Shown here piece by piece: positions 48,594-57,644 of a DNA stretch of 64,000 bases. The first letter of the stretch is position 1, and each line of letters starts with the position of its first letter. The stretch spans positions 162,034 to 226,033 of the forward strand of contig BBDW01000005.1 of the NCBI GenBank assembly GCA_001312505.1, given 5' to 3'. This DNA comes from Mediterraneibacter faecis JCM 15917. Lineage in GTDB: Bacteria; Bacillota; Clostridia; Lachnospirales; Lachnospiraceae. The notes beneath the pieces are model-generated. The model made no database searches and was not told where the DNA came from. It saw only the letters and a list, made by a program, of their open reading frames with translations. Position numbers and translations under genes: made by a program.

Positions 48594-49907
48594 ATGAAAG
48601 AACAATTATTGAAGAAAATTGAAAACAAAGAAATCGAAGTTGGTGTAGTAGGTCTTGGATATGTAGGACTTCCACTTGCTGTAGAGAAAGCAAAAGCTGG
48701 ATTTAAGACAATCGGATTTGATGTTCAGGAAGAAAAGGTAAACCTTGTAAATGAAGGTCATAATTATATCGGAGATGTTGTAGACAGTGATCTGAAGAAA
48801 CTTGTTGACGAGGGAATGCTGAAAGCAACAACAGACTTTAGTTTTGTAAAAGATGTTGATTTTATCGCTATCTGCGTACCTACACCATTGGATTCCCATC
48901 AGGAGCCGGACATCAGCTATGTAAAGGCCTCAACAGAAGCTATTTCTAAATATCTTACAAAAGGAACAATGGTAGTACTTGAGTCTACAACATATCCGGG
49001 AACAACAGAAGAACTGATCAAACCAATCCTTGAAGAAGGATCAGGATTAAAATGCGGAGAAGATTTCTATCTTGGATTTTCTCCAGAGCGTGTTGATCCA
49101 GGTAACCTGATCTATAAGACAAAAAACACACCAAAGGTTGTTGGAGCAATCGGTAAAGATGCGACAGAGGTAATTGCAACAATGTACCGTGCTGTACTTG
49201 AAGGTGATGTATATGAAGTTTCTTCACCGGCAATCGCTGAGATGGAGAAGATCCTTGAAAACACATATAGAAATATCAACATTGGTCTTGTAAATGAACT
49301 GACTATGCTCTGTGACAGAATGGGAATCAGCATGTGGGAAGTTATTGATGCTGCTAAGACAAAACCATATGGTTTCCAGGCATTCTATCCAGGTCCGGGA
49401 CTTGGTGGACACTGTATCCCGCTTGATCCATATTACCTTACATGGAAAGCAAGAGAGTATGGATTCCATACATCTATGATCGAAGGATCTATGATTATTA
49501 ACGATCAGATGCCGGAATACTGCGTAGAGCGCGCAAGCAAGGTTCTGAATCGTCATAAGAAAGCTATGAACGGAGCAAAGGTACTTGTCCTTGGTGTTGC
49601 ATACAAGCAGGATATTGATGATTATAGAGAAAGTCCGGCTCTTCGTGTAATTGAAGTGCTCAAACGCGAGATGGCAGATGTTGATTTCTATGATCCATGG
49701 ATTTCTGAGTACAAATATCATGGAGAGAAACATCAGGGAATTGAGAAAATTGATCCGGAAATCATTGCTTCTTACGACCTGATTATGGTAACAGCAGCAC
49801 ATACGAATGTAGATTATGACATGATTCAGAAGAATGCAAAAGCAATCTTTGATACAAAGAATGTTATGAAGAATATCGAGAACAGAGAGAATATTGAAGT
49901 TCTGTAG
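48594..49907 (+). CDS. wbpA: UDP-N-acetylglucosamine 6-dehydrogenase, WbpA-like
   Basis: NAD-dependent double oxidation of UDP-GlcNAc at C6 to the uronic acid. Rossmann start VGVVGLGYVGLPLAVEKAK, CVPTPLD, ESTTYPGTTEE, the catalytic Cys in GLGGHCIPLDPYYL, and the C-terminal VLGVAYKQDIDDYRESPAL. 437 residues, as in WbpA. Assignment to UDP-GlcNAc rather than UDP-Glc rests on the three genes that follow, which are the next steps of that pathway. Unbroken and free of long G runs. Confidence 0.88.
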   Translation: MKEQLLKKIENKEIEVGVVGLGYVGLPLAVEKAKAGFKTIGFDVQEEKVNLVNEGHNYIGDVVDSDLKKLVDEGMLKATTDFSFVKDVDFIAICVPTPLDSHQEPDISYVKASTEAISKYLTKGTMVVLESTTYPGTTEELIKPILEEGSGLKCGEDFYLGFSPERVDPGNLIYKTKNTPKVVGAIGKDATEVIATMYRAVLEGDVYEVSSPAIAEMEKILENTYRNINIGLVNELTMLCDRMGISMWEVIDAAKTKPYGFQAFYPGPGLGGHCIPLDPYYLTWKAREYGFHTSMIEGSMIINDQMPEYCVERASKVLNRHKKAMNGAKVLVLGVAYKQDIDDYRESPALRVIEVLKREMADVDFYDPWISEYKYHGEKHQGIEKIDPEIIASYDLIMVTAAHTNVDYDMIQKNAKAIFDTKNVMKNIENRENIEVL

Positions 49908-49919
49908 GAGGATATAAAG

Positions 49920-50993
49920 ATGAAATATGCATTAATTGGTTGTGGAAGAATTTCAACAAATCATGTAAAAGCTGTTGTAAATAATAAACTCGAATTTGTA
50001 GCTGCCTGCGATGTTGTACCGGAACATATCGAAAATGTTCTTGCAAAACATGGACTTGAAAATGATACAAGTATTAAAAGATATACAGACTACAAAAAAA
50101 TGATTGAAGAAAATGAAATCGAACTTGTTGGTATTGCAACAGAAAGTGGTCTTCATGCAGAGATTGCTTTGTACTGTATTGAGCATGGAATCAACTGTAT
50201 TATCGAGAAACCGATGGCAATGAGCATTGAAGATGCAGATAAGATTATTAAACTGTCTGAGGAAAAAGGCGTAAAAGTATCTGCGTGTCATCAGAATAGA
50301 TTCAATGTTGCAGTTCAGGAGATGAGAAAAGCTCTTGAAGCAGGAAGATTCGGAAAACTTTCCCATGGTTCTATTCATGTACGTTGGAACAGAAATCAGG
50401 ATTATTATACACAGGCTCCATGGAGAGGAACATGGGCTCAGGATGGTGGAGCTCTTATGAACCAGTGTATCCATGGAATTGATCTTCTTCGTTGGATGAT
50501 GGGAAATGAAATCGATGAAGTTTATGGTGTAACAAAACAGCAGTTCCATCATTATCTTGAAGCAGAAGACATCGGAATGGCAGTTGTAAAGTTCAAAAAT
50601 GGAGCAGTTGCAACAATTGAAGGAACAACAAATGTCTATCCACAGAATCTCGAGGAAACATTATATCTGTTCGGTGAGAATGGTACAGTCAAGCTTGGTG
50701 GAAAATCTACAAATAACATTGATGTATGGAATTTTGCTGATGAGACAGATGATGATCAGGCAAACAAAGGACTTGAAGAGCAGACAAGTAATGTATATGG
50801 AAATGGACACACAAGTCTTTATGCAGATGTAATTGATGCAATTAAGAATGACAGAGCACCATATGTTGATGCACATGCAGGAAGAAATGCACTGGAGCTT
50901 GTTCTTGCAATTTATAAGAGCCAGAAAGAAGGTCATGCTGTAAAACTTCCACTGGAGAATTTTGCAAGTCTGGATATGACAGGAGAATTTTAA
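49920..50993 (+). CDS. wbpB: Gfo/Idh/MocA oxidoreductase, WbpB-like
   Basis: Oxidises C3 of UDP-GlcNAcA to the 3-keto form. N-terminal NAD fold ALIGCGRISTNHVKA, the EKP motif (CIIEKPMAM), CHQNRFNVAVQ, and WRGTWAQDGGALMNQCIHGIDL cut here to its core GGALMNQ-IHGIDLL. 357 residues. RBS GGAGGAT. Start 13 bases after wbpA; its stop overlaps the wbpD start by one base. Unbroken. Confidence 0.87.
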   Translation: MKYALIGCGRISTNHVKAVVNNKLEFVAACDVVPEHIENVLAKHGLENDTSIKRYTDYKKMIEENEIELVGIATESGLHAEIALYCIEHGINCIIEKPMAMSIEDADKIIKLSEEKGVKVSACHQNRFNVAVQEMRKALEAGRFGKLSHGSIHVRWNRNQDYYTQAPWRGTWAQDGGALMNQCIHGIDLLRWMMGNEIDEVYGVTKQQFHHYLEAEDIGMAVVKFKNGAVATIEGTTNVYPQNLEETLYLFGENGTVKLGGKSTNNIDVWNFADETDDDQANKGLEEQTSNVYGNGHTSLYADVIDAIKNDRAPYVDAHAGRNALELVLAIYKSQKEGHAVKLPLENFASLDMTGEF

Positions 50994-51565
50994 TGAGTGA
51001 TTATTTTGTACATGAAAGCAGCTATATAGATGACGATGTTAAAATCGGAAAAGGCACAAAAATCTGGCATTTTTCTCATATTCAAAGTGGATCAGAAATA
51101 GGAGAAAACTGTTCTTTTGGACAGAATGTGAATGTGTCAAATCATGTAAAAATTGGAAATGGCGTAAAAGTACAGAATAATGTATCCATTTATGAAGGGG
51201 GGGTTGAATTGGAGGACTACGTTTTTTGTGGTCCTTCTATGGTTTTTACGAATGATTTGACACCACGTGCCAAATATCCAAAAGGAAGTGCCGGATATAA
51301 GAAGACACTTTTAAAAGAAGGTTCAACAGTAGGTGCAAATGCAACGATTGTATGTGGTCATACAATCGGAAAATGGGCTATGATCGCAGCGGGTGCTGTC
51401 GTTACAAAGAATGTAAAAAATCATGCATTAATGGCAGGAGTTCCGGCAAAAAGAATCGGTTGGGTATGTGAATGCGGAAATGTTCTTGGAAAAGATTTGA
51501 AATGTGAATGTTGTCATCGAGAATATGAAGAACATACGGATGGATTAAAATTAAAAAAACATTAA
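50993..51565 (+). CDS. wbpD: Left-handed beta-helix N-acetyltransferase, WbpD-like
   Basis: Acetylates the 3-amino group of UDP-GlcNAc3NA. Hexapeptide repeats run from residue 12 (VKIGKGTKIW) to 145, with the WHFSHI and ATIVCGHTIGKWAMIAAGAVVTK-type coil, then a small C-terminal cysteine cluster (CECGN, CECC) typical of WbpD. 190 residues. G7 at 51197 adds a Gly in SIYEGVELEDYVF, otherwise intact. Confidence 0.87.
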   Translation: MSDYFVHESSYIDDDVKIGKGTKIWHFSHIQSGSEIGENCSFGQNVNVSNHVKIGNGVKVQNNVSIYEGGVELEDYVFCGPSMVFTNDLTPRAKYPKGSAGYKKTLLKEGSTVGANATIVCGHTIGKWAMIAAGAVVTKNVKNHALMAGVPAKRIGWVCECGNVLGKDLKCECCHREYEEHTDGLKLKKH

Positions 51566-51680
51566 TGATCTTTTAAAGAAATATATGGGTTTTTGTGAAT
51601 ATAATGGCAAAGAATGTGAAAATTAGTTAATACATAATGCTGAGTGAATCGGAACATGTGAAAAAGAGGGATAAATAGAA

Positions 51681-52805
51681 ATGCAGTTTAGAGATTTAAA
51701 GAAACAATATCAGGTATTAAAAGAAGAAATGGATGTTGCAATTTCTGAAGTATTAGAAAATTGTAATTTTATCAGCGGAAATCAGGTAAAAGAATTAGAG
51801 GAGCGTCTTGCAAAATATGTTGGAAGAAAACATTGTATTACATGCGGAAATGGTACAGATGCGTTAACGATGATGATGATGGCATGGAATATCAAGGAAG
51901 GAGATGCAGTTTTTGTTCCAGATTTCACTTTTTTTGCTTCAGCAGAAGTAGTTTCATTTGAAGGTGCGACACCTGTATTCTATGATGTTGATCCGGATAG
52001 TTTCAATGCAGATGTGACATCTCTGAAGGATGCAATTCAAAAAGTAAAGGATGAGGGAAAACTTATACCGCGTGCAATTATTGCAGTAGACCTTTTTGGA
52101 CAGCCGGCAGATTATGAAAAACTTGAAGCAATTGCAAAAGAAAACAATCTTCTTCTGTTGGAGGATGCTGCGCAGGGATTTGGCGGAAGAATCGGTGATA
52201 GAGAGGCATGTAGTTTCGGTGATGCATCTACAACATCATTTTTCCCGGCAAAACCATTAGGTTGTTATGGTGACGGTGGAGCTATTTTTACAGATGACGA
52301 TGAGACAGCAGAATTATTAGAGTCTATCCGTGTACACGGAAAAGGACAGTTTAAGTATGACAATGTACGTATTGGTTGGAATTCAAGGCTTGATACACTT
52401 CAGGCAGCAATTCTTGGAGTTAAACTTACTGCATTTGAAAAGAATGAACTGAAAGCTGTTAATGAAGTTGCAAAGAAGTATACAGAAGCTCTGTCAGATA
52501 TTGTTAAGACACCATGTGTTAAGAACGGATTTTATTCAAGCTGGGCACAGTATACAATTCAGCTGAAGAATCAGGAAGAAAGAGATGGGCTTCAGTCTTA
52601 CTTAAAAGAAAATGGTGTTCCATCTATGGTTTATTATCCGAAGCCGATGCATTTACAGACAGCATTTGCTGATACAAAGAAGTATGTAGATTGTCCGGTT
52701 TCAGAGGAACTCTGTAAGAAAGTTCTTGCATTGCCAATGCATCCGTATATGAATGCGGAAGATTTAGAGAAAGTATGTAATTGCGTGAAAGATTTTTTGA
52801 ACTAG
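51681..52805 (+). CDS. wbpE: PLP aminotransferase, WbpE-like
   Basis: Transfers an amino group to the 3-keto carbon of the WbpB product. DegT-type fold: CGNGTDAL, VFVPDFTFFASAEVV, EDAAQGFGG, the PLP lysine in SFFPAKPLGCYGDGGAIFT, VRIGWNSRLDTLQAA and C-terminal VYYPKPMH. 374 residues, intact. 115 bases separate it from wbpD; no promoter or terminator was convincing in that gap. Confidence 0.88.
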   Translation: MQFRDLKKQYQVLKEEMDVAISEVLENCNFISGNQVKELEERLAKYVGRKHCITCGNGTDALTMMMMAWNIKEGDAVFVPDFTFFASAEVVSFEGATPVFYDVDPDSFNADVTSLKDAIQKVKDEGKLIPRAIIAVDLFGQPADYEKLEAIAKENNLLLLEDAAQGFGGRIGDREACSFGDASTTSFFPAKPLGCYGDGGAIFTDDDETAELLESIRVHGKGQFKYDNVRIGWNSRLDTLQAAILGVKLTAFEKNELKAVNEVAKKYTEALSDIVKTPCVKNGFYSSWAQYTIQLKNQEERDGLQSYLKENGVPSMVYYPKPMHLQTAFADTKKYVDCPVSEELCKKVLALPMHPYMNAEDLEKVCNCVKDFLN

Positions 52806-52833
52806 TCTTGTAACAGATTGAAAGGAAGATATT

Positions 52834-53941
52834 ATGAGACAATTTTGTGGAATATTTATGGCTAAATTAAAAGAATACGAACGAAGACATCCAATTTTGA
52901 TCATAATATGGTCTGTGTTAATTACAGCTCTTCTTGTGGCAGGAGTTATGGTGGGATTATCATTCCGCCATAACACTGCAAAAGAAGATGAGTATATAGT
53001 ATTTAATAATAAATATATAGAAAAAGAACTACAACAGATTTTAAAAAAAGATAAAATAACACAAGAGGATTTAGACAGTCTGCGGACAATAGATATAGAA
53101 GATAATCAGGAAATTACAGAAATTGCAGATCTGGCTAAGTGTAAGAAACTTACTCAGCTTACAATCAAAAATTGTAAGTTGAATGATATTTCGGCAATAG
53201 AAGGGTTAAATGAACTCCAGGTGCTTGATTTATCTGGAAATGAAATAAAGGATATAACAGCGTTATCAAAATGTTATTCATTAACTGAATTGACATTAAC
53301 AAATAATCAGATATCAGATATTTCACCAATTTACGGATTGGAAAAAATACAAAAACTGGTTATCCAGCAAAATAATATCGGAAATATTCAAGAAGGAATC
53401 GAAAAGATGAAGAGCCTGACATTTCTTGATCTTTCAAAGAACCGACTTGTGAATATAAATCAATTAGCAAAAAGTGAACGGTTAAATTTTTTGTATGTGT
53501 CATCAAATATGCTTTCTGAAACACCGGAGTTAGAAGGCTTGACAAATTTAATTCTGTTAGATTTGGGGGAACAATGCATTTTCTAAATTAGGATATTTGG
53601 GAAATCTTGAACAGTTAGAAGAACTCGACATTTATTCTAATCATTTGGAAGATTTTGACGTTTTAAAAAGTTGTCCGAATATAAAAAGATTAAATATTTC
53701 ATATAATGAGTATTCCAGGTTAAATGGAATTGAGCAGTGTCCGGATCTCGAGTTTCTGAGCATGAAAGGAACGAAGATAACGGATATTAGCGTGTTGGAA
53801 AATCTTCATAATTTTAATACAATTTATCTGGATAATGATTTTGACAGATCACAAATTGATTTTATGATAGGCAATTTTAAAAATGGTGATGAAAAAACAA
53901 AGCAGTATTTATTGGATAAACAGTACAATTTAAATGATTGA
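52834..53941 (+). CDS. Membrane-anchored leucine-rich-repeat protein (frame broken in this consensus)
   Basis: Short cytoplasmic start, one membrane helix (residues 22-44: ILIIIWSVLITALLVAGVMVG), a linker, then about twelve LRR units of the internalin-like 22-residue type (LxxLxLxxNxIxDIxxLxxL), for example LQVLDLSGNEIKDITAL and LTELTLTNNQISDISPI. Topology puts the repeats outside. Pieces 52834-53586 and 53597-53941 join if G5 at 53565-53569 is G4 (LLDLGNNAFSKLGYLG). It overlaps the next gene by 8 bases. A role in the polysaccharide locus is implied only by position. Confidence 0.82.
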
Positions 53942-55352
53942 GGGTTATATTTTGGAGATATTACTTATATTGGTGATTTTTGGGATTTCAACGATTTTGT
54001 TCAGTAAAGCAGCAGGAACGTTGAATCCTGGTAAGGTAAATGTTATATCATATATATATTATATTTTCATGTTACAGACATTTGCAGGAACGGCTTTGAT
54101 TTTATTAGGATTTGATAAACACTATACACTGGGATATCTGTTAAATCGTGATAAAAGCTGTATGATTACAGAAGTAGTTGTTTTTGGAATTGCAATTTTT
54201 TACCGGCATTTATTTTGCTTTGGGAGAAAATGTTCAGAGTCAACATGAAGAAACAGTATCAGGAGTACTTAAAGAAAGAAATAGAATGTGAAAAAGAAGA
54301 TTTGATTTTTCCTTATTTTGCATTGCTTTCAATTGGGTGTATCGTCTTGTTGATAGGTCTTTTGGCGAAGATTGGATATATTCCGCTTTTGAAATTGATT
54401 CATGCGTCAGCGGATTTTGATTTTGCGACAGAGAGAACCAGAATAGGAGGACTTTATTTTATACATCCATATTTAAGCAACATTTTTGTTCTGATGATGG
54501 TACCGCTGCTTTCTTATGTGGCATTTGCATACATGCTGAAAACAAAGAAAATAAAATGGACAATTATCACAATTGCTCTATTTATTTCTTCTGTTATTAT
54601 AAAGACATATAAATTTGAAAAATCATCGGTTGTTTTTTATTTCGCAGCTTTTATAATTATGTTAATTTATTATAAGGGTGGCATTAAGATGATTTATATG
54701 ATTATATCTGTTGCATTTATGGCAGTAATTATAGTAGCATTTTATTTTCATACAGGTTTTTCAGGATCGCTTTTTGATATTTATAATGGACCAATGGGAA
54801 GGACTTTATTTACACAGGTGGGGACTCTGGCATATTGTTTTGATTTGTTCCCAAAAGTGTTCGGTTTTCTTGGAGGCCGGAGCTTTACTCCGACAATTTT
54901 AAGATTAATTGGGATGAATAGCAGTGATTATTTGAGAAGCGCAAAACTGACAATGGCATTTTATGGATCAGAAAAAGTGTATGATGGCTCGGCCGGAGTA
55001 ATGAATGCTCTTTTTGCAGGTGAAGCATATGCAAATTGGGGGATATAAAGGTGTGATTTTTGCGGTGATTTGGGTTGCTCTTATTTTGAGTCTTGTAGTT
55101 CTGTTAATTATGAAACTTAAAAAAACACCTTCAACATTAGCACTTGGAGCTGTTTTAACAATTAAATTAGGAACAGCGTTGGAAGGTGGATTTTGTGATT
55201 TTGTATATAGCTTTGATCTTATACTAACTGTACTGTTTTTACTTGCAATTTATTACTTCTTTGAAAGAGAAGGAAAGATACAAAGGTATATCACAGGAAT
55301 ATCAGAAAAGGTGAAAGGCCAGTTCGTTTATGGGAGAAAAAATAAAAAGTAA
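53934..55352 (+). CDS. Polytopic membrane protein, polysaccharide polymerase-like (frame broken in this consensus)
   Basis: About ten hydrophobic helices and a large loop with SADFDFATERTRIGG and the region FGFLGGRSFTPTI, a layout seen in Wzy-type polymerases and related oligosaccharide repeat proteins. Pieces 53934-54248, 54215-55048 and 55005-55352 join if one T is restored near 54198 (AIFLPAFILLWEK) and G5 at 55038-55042 is G4 (YANWGYKGVIF). About 472 residues. Overlaps the flippase start by 23 bases. Polymerase role is inference from topology and position. Confidence 0.7.
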
Positions 55353-56592
55353 GTTAAATGGTTTGATAAAAGGAGGCTTTTTTCACATTTTTGTAGGTAA
55401 TACACTTGTGAAAATGATTGCTTTTGTTTCAAGTATTGTAATTGTACGTTTAGTTGACAAGACAGATTATGCTTATTTAACGTATGCTGATAATTTATAT
55501 AACTATGTAGTTTCATTTGCCGGTCTCGGAATGACATCGTCGATTCTTAAATATTGTGCGGCGGCAGATACTGAACAGGAAGATAGAGCATATTTTGAAT
55601 TTGCAATGAAATATGGAACTCTATTTGAAGCTATCTTATCTTTGATTGTAGTACTTTATGTAGCTTTAACTTCGATTCCGTTCCCTAATGCGCGTAGCGT
55701 TGTATATGTACTGGTGATTTATCCTGTTTTTAATAATATATTGGCTACAGTACTTAGTTATTTGAGAGCACATGGCGAGAATGAGGCGTATGCACGTGCC
55801 GCTGTGGTTCAGACAACAGTTGTATTTGGATGTAGTGTATGTTTTGTTTTATTGATTGGTATCAAAGGAATTGCATTTGCCAGATACGTGGCGATCATAG
55901 TTGCAATCATATCTGTATGGGCAGCACTAAAGAGAAATATTTCTAAAGAGAAAGCGGCGAAGCTGAGTCCGGAACAGATAAAGGCATTTATGGTAATGTC
56001 TATCTCATTAATGCTTTCTAATCTGTTTTCACTGATTATGCCAATCAACGAGATGACGCTTGTTAATGAATTACTGAGGAATGAAACAATAACAGCAAAT
56101 TATAAAATTGCTATTATGATTCCCGGTCAGTTGTCATTCGTGACTCAATCAATTATTATTTATTATTTTACTATTATTGCAAAAGCATCAGATGGAAAAG
56201 AAGTGTGGAATATTTCAAAGAAAGTTGGTATGATGACAGCAGGAGTTATTGGTATCATAACTGTTGCAGGAGCAGTGCTTAGTCCGTATATCATAAGAAT
56301 TGTGTACGGAAGTCGTTATGAAGATGCAACTGCTTTATCAACTGTTTTTTGGATAGTATATGCGTTGAATGCAGGAATCAGAATGGTTCCAATGAATTTT
56401 CTGCCGGCAATAGGAGTTGCAAAATTCAATGCAATAATGGCAGCAATTTCTTGTGGAGTACATTTAATCATTACTTATTTTGCAATCAGTCAATTTGGAA
56501 TCTGGGGAGCTGGAATTGCAACAGGATTTGTATATGTAGTATCAGGAGTGGTATACTGGATATATTATCGGAAAAAGTGTTTATATGATTAA
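55330..56592 (+). CDS. Polysaccharide flippase, Wzx/MATE-like
   Basis: 420 residues, twelve hydrophobic helices, with the N-terminal GNTLVKMIAFVSSIVIVRLV signature of the polysaccharide biosynthesis (PST) flippases. Moves undecaprenyl-linked repeat units across the membrane. Starts inside the previous gene; unbroken and without long G runs. Confidence 0.85.
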   Translation: MGEKIKSKLNGLIKGGFFHIFVGNTLVKMIAFVSSIVIVRLVDKTDYAYLTYADNLYNYVVSFAGLGMTSSILKYCAAADTEQEDRAYFEFAMKYGTLFEAILSLIVVLYVALTSIPFPNARSVVYVLVIYPVFNNILATVLSYLRAHGENEAYARAAVVQTTVVFGCSVCFVLLIGIKGIAFARYVAIIVAIISVWAALKRNISKEKAAKLSPEQIKAFMVMSISLMLSNLFSLIMPINEMTLVNELLRNETITANYKIAIMIPGQLSFVTQSIIIYYFTIIAKASDGKEVWNISKKVGMMTAGVIGIITVAGAVLSPYIIRIVYGSRYEDATALSTVFWIVYALNAGIRMVPMNFLPAIGVAKFNAIMAAISCGVHLIITYFAISQFGIWGAGIATGFVYVVSGVVYWIYYRKKCLYD

Positions 56593-56627
56593 ATAACAGA
56601 TTTTATATAACAAGGGGGGGAGAGAAC

Positions 56628-57644
56628 ATGTTAGTTTCTTTTTGCGTGATTGCATATAATGAAGAAAAAGCACTTGATTCGTTGTTCAAAGATATTATTG
56701 CACAAGATTATCCACATGAAAAAATGGAAATAGTTCTTGTGAATGCTATGTCCACAGACCAAACGAGAAAAAAGATGGAAGAATTCTCAAAAGAGGATCA
56801 TGGGTTCCGAAGAGTTGTAGTATTGGACAATAAGAAGAAGATACAGGCAGCAGGATGGAATGTAGCTATTACAGCAGCCAAAGGTGATGTGATTTTAAGG
56901 ATTGATGCACATACAATGATTCCAAGTGATTTTGTATCAAAAAATATACAATGTATAATAAGTGGAGAAAACGTGACAGGAGGCAGAAGACCGAATGTTG
57001 TTGAAGAAGAAACCCCCCCTTGGAAACATACATTGTTGTTGGCAGAATCTTCTATGTTTGGAAGTAGTATTGCACCTTATCGTAAAGGAAATCACAAAAC
57101 GTATGTGAAGTCTGTTTTTCATGGAGCATATCGTAAAGAGGTATTTGAAAAAGCAGGGCTTTTTAATGAAAATTTAGGACGAACAGAAGATAATGAAATG
57201 CATTATCGTATTCGAAAAGCGGGATATAAAATTTGTTTTAATCCAGATATTATATCTTATCAGAATATTAGGAATTCATGGTGTGGAATGTTAAAACAAA
57301 AATATGGAAATGGGCATTGGATTGGCTTGACGCTTGGAGTTTGTCCGGGATGCTTTTCTATTCATCATTTTGTTCCTTTGGCATTTGTGCTTGCACTGAT
57401 TCTAACAGGAATTATAGTTTTGCTGGGAAATACAGGAATGTTTGTTTGCTTATGTGTATTATATGTGATTGTCGATCTGTTAATGTCAGTATTAGCTGTT
57501 CAAAGGCAAAAGTGGTACAATTATTATTTAATGTTGCCGTTAATATTTCTATCACTGCATTTAGCATATGGAGTAGGAACCTTAATTGGAATTATAGAAA
57601 TGCCATTTTGGGTAAGGAAGATTAAGAGGGATAAAAATGAGTAA
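56628..57644 (+). CDS. Glycosyltransferase family 2 with C-terminal membrane helices
   Basis: GT-A fold: VSFCVIAYNEEKALDSLFKD, VLVNAMSTDQTR, RIDAHTMIP (metal-binding DxD variant D-A-H), then GRTEDNEMHYRI and three to four membrane helices in the last third. The DAH and GRTEDNE features resemble succinoglycan ExoA-like enzymes. The ribosome site is within the G7 run 56614-56620 (GGGGGGGAGAG). C7 at 57013 adds a Pro. 338 residues. Confidence 0.85.
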   Translation: MLVSFCVIAYNEEKALDSLFKDIIAQDYPHEKMEIVLVNAMSTDQTRKKMEEFSKEDHGFRRVVVLDNKKKIQAAGWNVAITAAKGDVILRIDAHTMIPSDFVSKNIQCIISGENVTGGRRPNVVEEETPPWKHTLLLAESSMFGSSIAPYRKGNHKTYVKSVFHGAYRKEVFEKAGLFNENLGRTEDNEMHYRIRKAGYKICFNPDIISYQNIRNSWCGMLKQKYGNGHWIGLTLGVCPGCFSIHHFVPLAFVLALILTGIIVLLGNTGMFVCLCVLYVIVDLLMSVLAVQRQKWYNYYLMLPLIFLSLHLAYGVGTLIGIIEMPFWVRKIKRDKNE

